A stretch of DNA of 64,000 nucleotides from Tetracentron sinense. Its lineage: Eukaryota; Streptophyta; Magnoliopsida; Trochodendrales; Trochodendraceae. Location of the stretch: positions 38,883,965 through 38,947,964 of the forward strand of contig CM026557.1 in the NCBI GenBank assembly GCA_015143295.1, written 5' to 3'. The notes under the pieces are model-generated. The model saw only the letters and a list, made by a program, of their open reading frames with translations. It had not been told where the DNA came from and did no database searches. This document shows, piece after piece, positions 22,336 through 33,843 of the stretch. Position numbers and translations under genes: made by a program. The number at the start of each line of letters is the position of its first letter. Position 1 is the stretch's first letter.

Positions 22336-23189
22336 ATTGATCACGGAAAAACCGAACCGCTTCAACGATTATCTCATCTTCGGCATTAAGTCTCACATTA
22401 TGCGGATCTGAAATGGCGATAAGACGATTATAGGATCTGCGAGTTATGAAAATACTTGGAATTACTGTCGCCCAAACTGAGCCACTTCACTCTGGATTTT
22501 TGGCGAGCCTCTGATTATACACTTTTGGCGAGGTGAGAGTATTCCAACAACCATCCTCTTTCTGCGTTAGCAAGAGATGTGTCTAGAGGATTAGCACTAA
22601 TCGTCGATTGGCAGTCTGCAAGCCGTTGCCAAGCTTCTGAAACCTGAATTTGTAGGTTACTGAATCTTCTCGCTCTCCATCTCTTGAGACAAGCTTTTAA
22701 ATGCCGTTACTGAATCATCGATGCGGACTCGACGCCCACCTATTTTTTTCTCCTTGATTACTCACTTCATTAGAATAACCCAAGCCTCGTTAACCCCCAA
22801 AAGAGAACAAACGAAGCTCCTGCCACAGAACTCTACGAAGGCTCACATGGTTCAGAGAATAAACAAAAGAAGTAATAAAGGTCTTAGTCGAGGACAAATC
22901 AATTATGCGGCAGTGAATGGCAAACATTGAAGAAGATTTCAAATTAACTAAGACCTTCTTTGGATTCCACATCATCCACACCCTAGCAGCCGCATCCAAA
23001 CTATAGTTATCAAGGTAATCCCAGTTACTATTCAAATCAACGCCTTTCTAACTCTATCAGAATTAACATTCTGAATTTTAGATTCCAAAATCCCGAGCAC
23101 ATCTATCTTATGATCGAGGATCAACTTCCGCACTTCAGCTTGCTTAAGAGGATAATTCATACCTCTGACATTCCAGCAAGCTAAGTTAT

Positions 23190-23464
23190 ATATTCAGACT
23201 ATTGATCGTCATATTCGTGACCTAGAGTGCTCAGAGGTTCTTTTTGTGCCACGAGAAGTGAACAAAGTTGTAGATTTTCTATCCAAGATGTGTAATCAGA
23301 CCAACGAAATTATGTTGGCTCCGGAGCTCTTTCCGAGCTTGTTAACTAAGATCGTGCATGATGATGCGAGGGGATGTAAATATATGCGAATGTAATTCTT
23401 TTTGGTGTTTTTGGCAATGCAGGTAGGGGTGCTTTCTTTCTCAAAAAAAAAAAAAAAAAAAAAA
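23190..23464 (+). mobile_element. 5'-truncated LINE tail with poly-A
   Basis: The plus strand encodes the end of a LINE RNase H domain (DLECSEVLFVPREVNKVVDF, then LSKMCNQ). A short 3'UTR and a 22-A tail (23443-23464) follow. It abuts the 5' start of the minus-strand LINE ORF2, which suggests insertion there. The long tail suggests a fairly recent event. Confidence 0.78.
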
Positions 23465-23767
23465 GCTCCACAGATGCCTTCAGCCACTAAGAGATGAAAA
23501 CTCGACAAGAAAGCCCCTTCCAATTAAAACAAGTGGAAGAATCCATAAATTCATGTTTTAATTTATAAGGATTGAAGTTGTTTTAGTCTCTGGATTGCAT
23601 AAAGGAATTTTGAGTTTCCTCCACTTTAAGATTTGGACCAAGGAAAAATATTCTTATATTAGGTGTTTCCAGACTGAGAAATGGAAAAAAAGAACATAAA
23701 TTAGAGGGCTTGAAGTGCAGGAGATTATCGATACCAAAAAAAAAAAAAAAAGGAAATAGTTAACAGA

Positions 23768-23931
23768 CCCATGAATTCCATTTCGAAACCTAAGGCATCT
23801 ACCTATTGGTGGATACCTCCTCTTAAATGCTCACCAGAGTAGGTGGATGCCTTAGGTTTTGAAGTTGGTGAGCATTTAAGAGGGGGGCATCAAGATGCCT
23901 TAGGTTTTGAAATGGAATTCATGGGTACGTC
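23768..23931. mobile_element. foldback element, CCCATGAATTCC ends
   Basis: The left end CCCATGAATTCCATTTCGAA and the right end TTTTGAAATGGAATTCATGGG are inverted. GATACCTCCTCTTAAATGCTC and GAGCATTTAAGAGG pair inside. ATGCCTTAGGTTTTGAA occurs twice in the right half. No target duplication is evident. Confidence 0.7.
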
Positions 23932-24047
23932 TATCACTACTAAAAAAAAAAAAAAGTGCAGGAGATTGTCAGGCTTTTTGAACCCTCAGTTGAGCCCTTT
24001 CACCTTGTCACAGCCCAAGCTCCAAGGCTCCATTATCCCTACAAGAG

Positions 24048-24339
24048 GGCTACAGATTCTCTCTAGGAGGTGCCAGAAAAGTGCTCTCGGGCTACCACAA
24101 ATGAGGCAACACTTGGCTGGAGAATGGGGAGAAGTCATTTCATTTTCTCCCCATGATTTTGACTTCTCCCCACTTGATATCTCTCCCCCTTTTCTTACCA
24201 TTTTCTCACCACATGTTGCATAATGGCTGGAGAAGTCAAAATCATAGAGAGCATGAATTGACTTCTCCAGCCAAGCGTCGCCTCATTTGTGGTAGCCCGA
24301 GAGCACTTTTAAGGCACCTGCCAGAGAGAATCCAAAGCC
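24048..24339. mobile_element. Mutator-type MITE, 9-bp TSD
   Basis: The 292-bp element has inverted ends GGCTACAGATTCTCTC and GGCTTTGGATTCTCTC (read inward). The flanks CTACAAGAG (24039-24047) and CTACGGGAG (24340-24348) match at 7 of 9 positions. Each arm carries GTGCTCTCGGGCTACCACAA. The centre has GAAGTCATTTCATTTTCTCC and TTTTGACTTCTCC, shared with the copies at 34896 and 49234. Confidence 0.83.
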
Positions 24340-24947
24340 CTACGGGAGATACCATCTTAGTTGTCTATAATAATGAATGGTTGAGGATTAGGGGAATTGC
24401 TGGATTTATTTATTGCTCAGCAAACCCATCTACTCTATCCCTCTTTTGGGTTTTGATAGGAGAAGATAAGAAAGGGAGAAGAAAGTGGAGAAGGGGCATT
24501 TTTGTCTTTTTATCGTACTTTTTGCTTTTAATTGAATTTTTGTTAAATTTGGTGTATATCAGTAAATTTTGGGGTACACCTAGCACCATCCTAAATCTAA
24601 TACCAAAGACTTGTGTGTATTTTCAAAAGCATCAGTAAGAGTCACTTTTGTAATTGTGGAAAGAAATTAATACCAAAATTCTTAGTAGGTACTAATTTGC
24701 TCTCTAAATTAATGCTAAAGATAATTAGGGTTTTTAAAAAAGTAGAAGACAATTAACATTAGGGACACATGTCTCAGTATAAAAATAATGAAGGGTCCCT
24801 TTAGACAATTTGCTCCATTTTTTTTTATTGGTAAATAACATACAATTTTTTGTTTTTGTTTTTTGGAACTCGGGGTGTCCCCAATGAAAGTATGCCTCTT
24901 TTTAATTTTAGAAAAACAGTTCTTGGGGGGCATACATCGAATCCCAA

Positions 24948-27053
24948 GATCTGACTAAGATTCTAATTGATTTTATTCAATGAGAGTAAAAATCACAATA
25001 CTTTTGCGACTTTGAAATTGTTAAGTCAAATCCACGATAAAAGCTATACCGGCAAAACTTCACAAGTGCCAAGTCTCCTTCGCAATCCACACGGACCTTC
25101 TTTTTCTTTAAAGCTTTCTCTAATGGAAGCTAATGGCCCTTCCAAAAATTCCAGCACTTTATTATTGATTAAAAGATCCAATCTTTATATTCAAGAATGA
25201 GTTCTTGAATCTCTTCTTAATATTCAAAGCTAAAACACAAGAATGGAGAAGAAAATGGGAAAGGGGGCTGACCGTACACCACAAGGATAGGGAGAGAGGG
25301 GCGTGAGATTGAGAAGAGGAGAGGGATTTCCAAATCTGGAAATTTCTGGAAAAATAATAATGTCCCAAAGCCTGGGACGTCCTCTCTTTAAATAGGCTAC
25401 CTTGGGTTGGTTGCAACCCAAGTTTCCACTTTCTAATCCAATTAGAATTCCTTAAATTAGTTTCCTATTTAGTTTCTCCATAATTAATTAGGAATAATAA
25501 AAAATAGAAACTAATCTTATCTTTTAGTAACTAACTAATCATATCCTTATTCTAATCCAATTAGGATTCCTTGATTAGCAAGAAACTAGAAGAATCCTTA
25601 TCCAACAAGGAATCTTTAATTAGTAACTAACTAACCAACCTTATCCAATAAGTAGTTTAGTTAATTAGAAACTAATTAAATATAATAATAATAATTATAT
25701 CCACCTTGAAGTGGGCATCCCACCCTAGGTGGGCCCCACTCCAACACGCCACATCATGGGTTCTTAACCCTTTGGTCATTTTTATTATTCTTTTAAAATA
25801 TTCCCCAATGGGTCCTACCCATTTGGTTTTTCACATCTAATGTGATTCCACCTGTTAGAGCTTCACTATATCATATAGTGATTTCTTAGAGAAATAAATT
25901 AATTTAAGAAAGTCCTTGTGTGTGGGATCTAAAGGGATCTCCTATTTCCGGTTGTGGGACCAAGTACTCAACCTTTTGGTTAAAGCATTGTTACTAGGAA
26001 ACAACTTTCCTACACTCCATTAGGATAATAGAATGTTATCTATATCCCTAGACTTCCACCAATCACAATTAATGTCCATTAACACAATGTGATTAACCCC
26101 CAGAAAATAGAGAATTACTTGCAGGTATTTCTATCTCAAGATTTGTTTACAGATGCGTCCCTTCACTTCCAATATTGTTATAAGCTTACGGGACAATATC
26201 TAATACTGTCTTTAATCCCTGGCTTATATTGAGAACCCATTCTCTTTGATACTTTTAGTCAAACTTGGACTTGCAAAACATTTTTAAAAATTCTTTAAAA
26301 GAAATAATAATTATTATTACATTTCTTTTATACAGAAAATAAATTCCTCGATAAAACCATTTCATTGATAAATACCAGCGCTGGGTTTTTCAAGTCCGGT
26401 TTTGACAAGTATCAACTCAATATTATTTACTCTGTAAGAGTAGTGGAATCCTTGTCGAGTGTACACACACTTCTTCCAGTACAGCGTACATAACCCAACG
26501 AGCCCGTATTTAGTCCGGTGTGTTGGACATTGACGATTGGCTACATCAAAGCTACATAGGCAAATGCTAGAGAAGATGTCGATCTCTCAGGTTAAGGACA
26601 ATCTGTCAAATGGACTACCCTAAATATAAAGACAGTATATTTCTAAGGGTATCCACTGAGTGATCAAGTTGCAATATAAGTACTTCTTACTTATATCCAC
26701 ATCTTAGTCAAGAGACCATTCTCTCAGTGATTGAGATTCATCACTCCATCATATGGAACTAACAATGTGTAAGTTATTAGGAATACATTGTCCAGATGCA
26801 TCCTGATTAACTTATAACAATTTTAGGTCTACAAGGAACCGGAAAAACCATATCTCCTTAGCAATCAATTATCAACTAATTGAATGGTTTTCCTACAATG
26901 TTACCTAAGGGACAAAGTAGTCTCATCTAATGAGATACTTTCGATATATTACCTAATGTAGAAGACAATGTGTGAATGTAAAATATGCATTTATTGATTT
27001 AAAAATAGATAAATACAATTCTGGAATGGCTTTGTGGGCATACATGTCTAACA
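24948..27053 (-). mobile_element. large LTR (probably Copia), likely solo
   Basis: On the minus strand the fossil starts TGTTAGACATGTATGCCCAC. A TATA box (TATTTAAAG, 25386-25394) is followed by a transcribed leader-like region. CCCAA occurs at both proposed flanks (24943-24947 and 27054-27058), which would be the 5-bp duplication. The 3' boundary is less certain than the 5' one. No coding interior is visible on either side. Confidence 0.6.
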
Positions 27054-27059
27054 CCCAAC

Positions 27060-27205
27060 CCTTTGGGTTAGGACTAATCCCCGAGGGTGCGACGTGAACC
27101 CGCAACTCACCACACCAAGTAAGTCTGGGTAAACCCGTGCAGGGCTGGCTCCAAAGGGGGAGTGAGAAATGGAACCGAGGATCTCCTAAATTTTTGTATG
27201 CCAAA
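27060..27205 (-). mobile_element. SINE-like repeat
   Basis: On the minus strand the words GAGATCCTCGGTTCCATTTC and GAGCCAGCCCTGCACGGG appear, followed by a second box-B-like GGGTTCACGTCGC. This resembles tRNA-derived plant SINEs. No poly-A and no clear target duplication. Confidence 0.4.
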
Positions 27206-27649
27206 TGTTGAGAGTCAATCCCTGTTTAATTTGCTTTAAGAGATGGTTGCCCCAAAGCATTTTCCCTATTGACACATTCGATTACAACCTTTGAATTACC
27301 TTTAGCTGGCTGCTAATTTTGTTTGGCCAATTGAATGCCTCAGAGTGCTGCATGCCCCTCTGCTACTAAGCTGTCTAACATCCTATCTTATTATAGCTTT
27401 TCCTGCTCTTCTTTTGGACCCATCAAAGTTCAATTTGACTTTTCTTTTGGGCAGGGAGGTGCCTCCCATCCTACTCCTACCAACCATTATCCATTCGTTA
27501 CTGTGTTTTTTTTTTTTCCGCCTTAAGGGATAGTCGAAAGACACATACATGATCAAACTTAGGGTAACCGCTGAGGTGCCATAAGAGTAAACCCATACAA
27601 TCAACACACACATGATCAGATCAGACTTAGGGTAACCCCTAAGGTGCCC

Positions 27650-27760
27650 CGAGGGTGTAGCCCAATGGTCACTTGGATGAACCGTAAACCCGGAGGTCTC
27701 GAGTTTGATTCGTAGCTCCCCTCACTAACAATTGCATGGGTGGGGGAATAAAAAGGTAAA
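27650..27760 (+). mobile_element. tRNA-derived SINE
   Basis: A pol III box A (TGTAGCCCAATGG, 27657-27669) and a box B-like GGTCTCGAGTTTGATTC (27695-27711) are spaced as in a tRNA. AGCTCCCCTCAC and an A-rich tail follow. The structure resembles Au-like plant SINEs, but I do not claim the family. Confidence 0.65.
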
Positions 27761-27939
27761 CATATATATTTCTTTCTTTTAAAAATATGTTCCAACTAAA
27801 ACACACATCACATCAGGAAAGATACAAATATTATTACACAAAATCAAAAAACACTAATCATTTCAGTACTTATGTTTAAAAGGCAAACTAATATTATTTT
27901 TAATATATTATATACAATTAACAAATATCATAAATAATT

Positions 27940-28322
27940 GTGTGTGTAGAGCTGTCAAATATCTAATAATTATCCGAATAGGTATCCGGCGGAGTGAAAT
28001 CAAATAGTAATATTATTATCCGTTTATAATTAGATACGAATACTGATATTGGTATATACGATTCGATAAATATCCGACCGATAATATTATATCTATCTAT
28101 ATATATATAATTAACATATTATAAGTTAAAAAAACTAAAATACCCTTAAAGTAATCGAAAAATTCAGATATTATCCAAATATGTATATTTTAATCGAAGT
28201 CGGATACAAATACCATATTTCACTATCCATTGGATATTTATTCAAATTCGGATAGTCGAATATGTAAATAGATACGAATTCAAATACCTTTATCTGATCT
28301 GAATTTGTTACATTGACAATCC
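27940..28322. mobile_element. AT-rich TIR element with ATCCGAAT motifs
   Basis: Repeated words (TATCCGAAT, GGATATTTATTC, GATACGAAT) occur in both orientations between GAGCTGTCAAAT and ACATTGACAATCC, which look like eroded inverted ends. It is related to the split element at 13490-14331. Confidence 0.5.
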
Positions 28323-28329
28323 TATTTGT

Positions 28330-29339
28330 GTGTGTATATATTTGTGTGTGTGTGTGATTGGGTCGACCCAGGTCGAACATGGGCTTCAATCAACCAAGCC
28401 AAAGCCTGATCTTAAATTATGCAGGCTTTCATCACTTATTGAGTCCGGCCATAATTTTTTAGGCTTAAAAATTGGTTCAATTTCGGGCGAGTTGGGCTAG
28501 CCTAGTCCATTGATACCCCTTCCTACAAGAAGCTGATTCAACCTAAACACAACTCAATTTGACTTATTTTCCATCCTAGTTGGAGAACAAGCAATTTTAA
28601 AGTAAAAATAATATTTTTGAGATTTTAAAATGTTTATGTAAAAATTTAAATGAGATAAATAAAAAGAGTTTAGTGAAAAAATTTGTTAAACTACTCAATT
28701 AAGCACATACTTAAATTTGATTGGGCCAAACTATTTAGACCTCAAATCAAACGTTAAGATATGCAAAAATTATGTTACCAAATGAGCTTAAATACTGAAA
28801 TTGAGTACCAAGGTATATTAAGATCTTCAATTAAGCGTTATTAAATGCTACCTAATTAAGATTTATTTTGGCAAGATTGTGATTGCGATAAAAGAATGTC
28901 ATAAAGATAGTGTAGATAGTCTGTCACTGGGTAGATTAGAGAATGACTCTCGAAAACATTCTTTGCTATTGCACGTGATTATGGGTATGAAAATTAAGTC
29001 GGTATATGGGTACTCCCGAATATACTCTCTAATCCTAACCATTTATAACCAATTGCTAAGTGTCATAACCAATTGCTAAGTGTCAGGATTTGAGTTGGCT
29101 TATTTCATCTTTTCTAATGCTACATCAGCTCTAATCTAAACCGTTTAATAATTGAGATCAACTGTTAGGATTTGCGAGTATATATGGGAGTACACTTTGG
29201 GAGTCCCTAGACTAATTCATGAAAATTTACCCACAAAAGAAAAGAAAAGAAAAAAAGGAAAATTCTATCCCCAAATTATGCATACGTGGAATAATAATAT
29301 TAATATAAAATTATGTCAGATATTTGATTTGATGCAAGA
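28330..29339. other. intergenic, no gene seen
   Basis: AT-rich sequence. AACCAATTGCTAAGTGTCA is directly repeated near 29045-29085. No supported gene. Confidence 0.4.
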
Positions 29340-29626
29340 GCAATGATCCTCTCCTCGTCCTCTGGCGAGGAGGGGACTATTGCTCCTTGCCCTCACAAAG
29401 CCCCTTTAATTGCCCTTGAACTATGATTAACAAGCTTTAACCCCTATGATTAATTTTTTAAAGTTTTTTTCCCCTAAAAACCAAGGCTCAATGCTTTAAT
29501 CTTTGGGGTTAGTGAATCTTAATCATAATTAAAGAGAGTTAAAAGAGGAGACACGTGGCAAGAAACAGGGGGGAAAAGACACCTTCCTTTGCTCCACCAG
29601 GTAGGAGGTGATTGTATTCGTTAATT
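29340..29626. mobile_element. foldback-core MITE (GGAGGTGATT end type)
   Basis: The left part GAGGAGGGGACTATTGCTCC, the core words GGGTTAGTGAATCTTAATCA and GTTAAAAGAGGAGACACGTGG, and the right end GTAGGAGGTGATTGTATTC match the copies at 12858 and 38868. Confidence 0.6.
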
Positions 29627-30193
29627 TTGTTTGGTTAAACACACTAATTCGGTTGTGGGCCGACCTTGGTCTGACCCTAATCTTTAAGGGTAGGGCTTGG
29701 GCCTAACTAGTTTAGGTCATATGAAGGCTAGGGTCAGGCTAAGGCCTCACCCGTTGAATGAGACTGCCCTACCTGAGATGATCCTAAATCCTAACCATGC
29801 AGCATTCTTTCTTATGGGAAATGGATAATGATAGCACCACTTAATTTCTTTTTAAGACACTCTTTTTTTTAATGGGATAAAGTGTTAAGAGTAAAACATG
29901 TGTCTTTTTTTTTTTAATGGAGGATAATAATGCGTGTTTTTCTCTTAAGAAAAAAAGTGAGTTCAAAAAAAAGTAAAGCTAGCATTACCCATGAAAAAAA
30001 AGACATGATTTGATATATCTTTAGTCTCAAGATGATTGCATTGCGGAAACATTGAGAAGGAAAGGTTGATGCCTCAAAAGTAACAGAACTGTACACCTGT
30101 TATAAATGGTGAGAGGAGATATATTCATTTCACAACCACCAAAAACAAAAGGTAATTCAACGAGAGACCAATGTCTCGAAACAGTGCAGTCCA
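29627..30193. other. intergenic and 3' flank of the small gene
   Basis: No element is recognised. The right part may include the 3'UTR of the minus-strand small gene that ends at 30194. Confidence 0.35.
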
Positions 30194-30503
30194 TCAAACT
30201 CCGGTAATAACCCCAGCCGACTCCTGTGACTTCCTAACCACGGTGGCTCGAGGCGAGCTCTTCTCTTCTTTCTTCTCCTTCACCGCCATTGTTATTGGTG
30301 TCAACTTCATTGTTAGTGCCCTTGCTTCACTCTCTTTCTCAATACACACATCACGCATACGCTGAAATATTCAATACCCATGAATTTAAATCAGCAAAAA
30401 ATAAAATAAAAATCCAGAGACAATCAAGAAAATTAAAATGCAGATAAATGAATACCTCGTGGGCATAGACTGCCATAGCAGCGAGATACGTAGATGTAGA
30501 CAT
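30194..30503 (-). CDS. candidate two-exon gene, 71-residue protein of unknown function
   Basis: On the minus strand, exon 1 (30456-30503) encodes MSTSTYLAAMAVYAHE and ends GAG before the donor GTATTC. A 94-nt intron rich in T ends TATTTCAG. Exon 2 (30194-30361) continues in phase 0 with RMRDVCIEKESEARALTMKL and stops after VITGV. The product is short and charged: a hydrophobic/Ala N-terminus, a Glu/Lys-rich middle, and a basic Ser-rich C-terminus. There is no signal peptide or membrane segment. A good TATA box lies 88 bp upstream of the ATG. I do not recognise the family. TATA box, splice signals and frame continuity together suggest a real small gene rather than chance. Confidence 0.48.
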
Positions 30504-30590
30504 TTGGATGGATTCTCAAAGGAACAAAAAACCCTTTTAACTGTTAAAAGAAGGGCGTGGAGTTGAGGGTAAAGGATTAATGGGAGCAGT

Positions 30591-30597
30591 TTTTATA
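30591..30597 (-). promoter_or_regulatory. TATA box of the 71-residue gene
   Basis: The minus strand reads CTCTATAAAAACTGC. The TATAAAA lies 88 bp upstream of the start codon, placing transcription start at about 30560-30565. Confidence 0.5.
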
Positions 30598-30603
30598 GAG
30601 AGG

Positions 30604-31411
30604 GAAAGGGATAGTCCTTAGGCCAATGTTCTCTCTCTTTCGCTCTAGAAAAATACGGAGAGGCTGGTCTACACTCTGCAGTGCTACAAAATGTGGGTCA
30701 ATGACCGTTAGTAATGACAGTTATGTTAGTTGGATATGGGAGATAACCATCTGTTGTCAAATCCATGGGATAGGAATCACCCATCAGTCCTTGCCGTTTG
30801 GGTTGATACAATGGTGTGGAAGCTTAATAAGTAGGGATGACAATTATGGGCCAATTTCGGGCCTCAAAAACCATCTTGTAAAGGGATTGGGCTCAAGCTG
30901 GGCCTATTAAAAATCACAAAACCCTAACTAATAAATCTTTTAGTATGCAAGAAGGAACCAAATCTAACCATCGGGTTAAGTTTACCTGCTAGGAGTGGAA
31001 ACGGGCTGGTTGATTTTTTTAGGTATTATCACTTGTTTAGGTTAGTTGTTAGATTAGTACAAATAGTGGACCTCTCAACTGTTACACTGTCTGCTCCTAA
31101 AAAGGAACATACGTCCAATTACCACTGAAGCAAGCCAGAAACGTAACGGGTTGGTTGGTTGATGCTGAGAAAGGCCAAACTCTGGCCTAGGGGGAATGCA
31201 CTTAATCTAAATCCAACACGTCTATAAATGAACCGAAATAAGTAAGACTGAATCAATCCAATAGAAAACATCTTAACCCTTGCTGCCCACGAATAAAGGT
31301 CTCCGTAGCCAAAGCCTACAAAGAAACAATAAGCTCCTTACACATGAAAAAGTTGTCAATACGTGCTCTGCCCAAAGAAAACTTCTCATCACTTCTTATA
31401 TTTAAATATCA
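30604..31411. other. intergenic, no gene seen
   Basis: No supported element. An open frame at 30626-30910 on the plus strand has no recognisable domain. Confidence 0.4.
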
Positions 31412-33123
31412 CTAGTAGGGGCTTGCACGTGCAAAGCATGAAGAAAAAAATTCCAACTAAGTCATTAAGAAAGTCTTACCAAAGGAAAAAAAACATAAGA
31501 AATAAGATCATTTAGCATCTAAAGGTGGGTTTAATTAGATTTGTTGTCAACAGGAGACAAGTTAAAAAACAATTCTATAACCTATATTATATAAAAAGAT
31601 GATAGTTCCTAAGTTCCAAGAGGTTTTATCCAAAAAATAATAATAATCTCAATAGTTATGATCCAGAAAATGGTTTATCCAATAAAGAGGTATTCTTTTT
31701 GTGTGGAAGTTAATGACATTAAAGATCTATCAGTTACGCATAAACCGAACACCCCCTCTTACCAAAACCCTAAAATGGGATAATCAAAATCAAAACATCG
31801 CATCAGCAGTTCGATTTTCGATTGAACCCAACTGTGGATAACACATTTAAAGAGCATTCAATCACTTTCTTAATGAATATACTCTCCTAAATCACGTACA
31901 ACCCATCAAGAACGCATGGTCGCCCACAACCCAAAAGAAAACACCTCGAATCCAACTCATACAGTTCCAAGGTACATATGCAATGCAACCCAATCTCGGA
32001 TTTAGTAAATATCAATAGATACTCAATGAAAGAACAACAAAAGATACACCATGAAACAAATCTAAACAATATAATTTTCTTTCTAAACAATATCTAATAT
32101 CACAAATCGAATCAACAAAAATATTAGATGCTTACATCGATTTAATTCTATACGAACATGGAAAAAAAAACATAAGGTTTTAGAAACCTAATCAGCTCAA
32201 AGACCCTAATTTCAACTATTTAATTGAAGGAAACCAAAAACAACAAAACGAACTCACCTCCAATTCAAGCCGAATAAATTAGTTTTCTCAGCACAGACCT
32301 TCAATCCAAATAAAGAAGAAGTAGAAGATAGAAAATATAATCTTTAGAGAGCGTGTTCGAGAAGCTGCAAATCAAATATGAGAGAGATAAAATCAAAACG
32401 GTAGATGGCATGCCGTTATATAAACAGTCCCTGAGCATTAAACATCGAGTAACTTTAGATGATGGATTGCAATCCAACTGTTATAATTGTTCTTACTTTC
32501 ATTGAAAATTGTATATAAGACCTCTCTGAAGTCCCAAAGGAAAAATAAGAGAATATGAAGAAAAGAGAGAGCAGTGATACAATGCTTCATCTTTGTCATC
32601 TCTAAGTAAATCAACCACACCCATCTTTCATATGAGCGTCCATGTTAAAGAGAGGAAACAACTTTGCGGTGGTTATGCCGAATGAATTAGTGGTGAAAAA
32701 AGTGAGAAAAATGTTAATACATACTTTGGTTTGAAAGGATAAGAATAATGAAGGAAAGTAATAAAAGCTGAGAGGGAAAACAATGGAGAAAGAGTAAGCT
32801 AGTGAAAGCATTGTGGCTGGACGCATAGCGCATGCAGCGGTGAAATGGTGGCAGTGTCGAGTTAATGGTGGTTTTTTTTTTCAATTATTATTGCTGTTGC
32901 ATGGGATAAGGATTAATGATAAGGTAAGAGAATTTTTTTTTACCTCTTTCGTGGTTTTTTTTTTTGTTTTACACGGCTGTTGATTGTTTTATACAGATGT
33001 TGGATAAGGATTAATGATAAGGATGAAGTTTTAACATAAAAAAAAAAGGACATTTTGGGAAAATAAAAAGTCCAGGTTTGGAACTTAGCGAACTATCCTC
33101 TTTTTATATATATAGGTTATAGA
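31412..33123 (-). mobile_element. non-autonomous Helitron, 1.7 kb
   Basis: On the minus strand the element begins TCTATAACCTATATATATAA and ends with the hairpin TTGCACGTGCAA, then GCCCCTACTAG. It sits between host A (33124 side) and T (31411 side). TC at the start, a hairpin about 10 bp before CTAG, and insertion between A and T are the Helitron signature. There is no Rep/helicase ORF. The interior carries a promoter/5'UTR-like segment at 32258-32425. Confidence 0.8.
32258..32425 (-). promoter_or_regulatory. promoter and 5'UTR-like segment carried by the Helitron
   Basis: On the minus strand GTTTATATAACGG is followed by a CT-rich leader with TCTCTCTCATATTTGATTTG. The leader ends GAATTGGAG at a good donor, GTGAGTTC. 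It looks like the start of a plant housekeeping transcription unit picked up by the element. The donor gene is unknown. Confidence 0.4.
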
Positions 33124-33159
33124 TTTGGGACATTTTTTTTTTTTAATATATAGACTAAA

Positions 33160-33548
33160 TCTTCTTTATTATTATAATGCGAGAGGCATGCGCGGATGAT
33201 TTTTCTGAAATTTCCAAATTACCCTTATATAAAAACAAAACATTGATTTAATATTTTACTTTAATTCCCAAACTACCCTTGCCTTTGACTTAATGTTTTA
33301 CTTTAATTCCTAAACTACCCCTTGCCATTTATCTATTTAGAATCATAGCCAATCGCGATTGACCTTGGGGAGAGTTCAATCACACCCGTGGCTTAACACG
33401 TGTCCCTTTTAATTCCTATTAACTGTGGTTAACTTCTTCCCATTGCTCTCACGTGCATTGCACGTGCCACTAGTGAGTTCAATCGGGTGTCATTAACTCT
33501 TAACTCCTTCCCCTCGCTCTCATGTGCATCGCACGAGCCACCCGCTAG
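33160..33548 (+). mobile_element. small Helitron with two successive 3' ends
   Basis: The start TCTTCTTTATTATTATAATG follows host A. Two termini occur: GTGCATTGCACGTGCCACTAG (ends 33473) and GTGCATCGCACGAGCCACCCGCTAG (ends 33548). Both are preceded by GAGTTCAATC and a CTCTCACGTG-like stretch, so the tail is duplicated. Its 5' end matches the Helitron start at 56452. A partial foldback core lies at 33395-33430. Confidence 0.75.
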
Positions 33549-33843
33549 TTTGAAATAATTAGATAAAAATCATCCAAAAATAATAGTTAATTACTTAATA
33601 CACATTAAGTACATAATAGCATAAGAAGTTACCATAAATTATGGCCTATCGGATTTGTGGAGCTCAAACCCTAACCTGGCCTACACTTTAAAACTTCAAC
33701 CCTAAGCTGTCAAAAGCAGTCGGGTCAGATAAGAAATTGCTACCCCTAGCCTAGCAGCTACACCTTTGGCAGGGCCTGTCCTATGTATGGCTTATCGAGT
33801 TGGCCAGGCTCACTGTCAAATAATCAAATGGTTGTATCATTCC

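Larger units (their letters stand above)
17169..23189 (-). mobile_element. L1-type LINE ORF2 (endonuclease, RT, RNase H), interrupted
   Basis: Read on the minus strand, ORF2 opens with the endonuclease start LACWNVRGMNYPLKQAEV (about 23110-23189). Reverse transcriptase follows with IDLRKAYDTVNWEYV, GLRQGDPLSPFFF and the catalytic box LLFVDD (a variant of YADD) at 21348-21700. Then come KYLGLPLTFG, LSNAGRSKLIRSVL and a zf-RVT zone. RNase H is at about 17480-17730 with LNTDRS and a downstream glutamate in DVLELK. The 3'UTR ends ACCCCAGCTTACCTTC plus poly-A (17169-17183). ORF2 has shifts and stops and is inactive. Inserted in it are a 2,080-bp solo LTR, a small repeat near 22217-22335 and a LINE tail at its 5' end. 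Confidence 0.88.
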
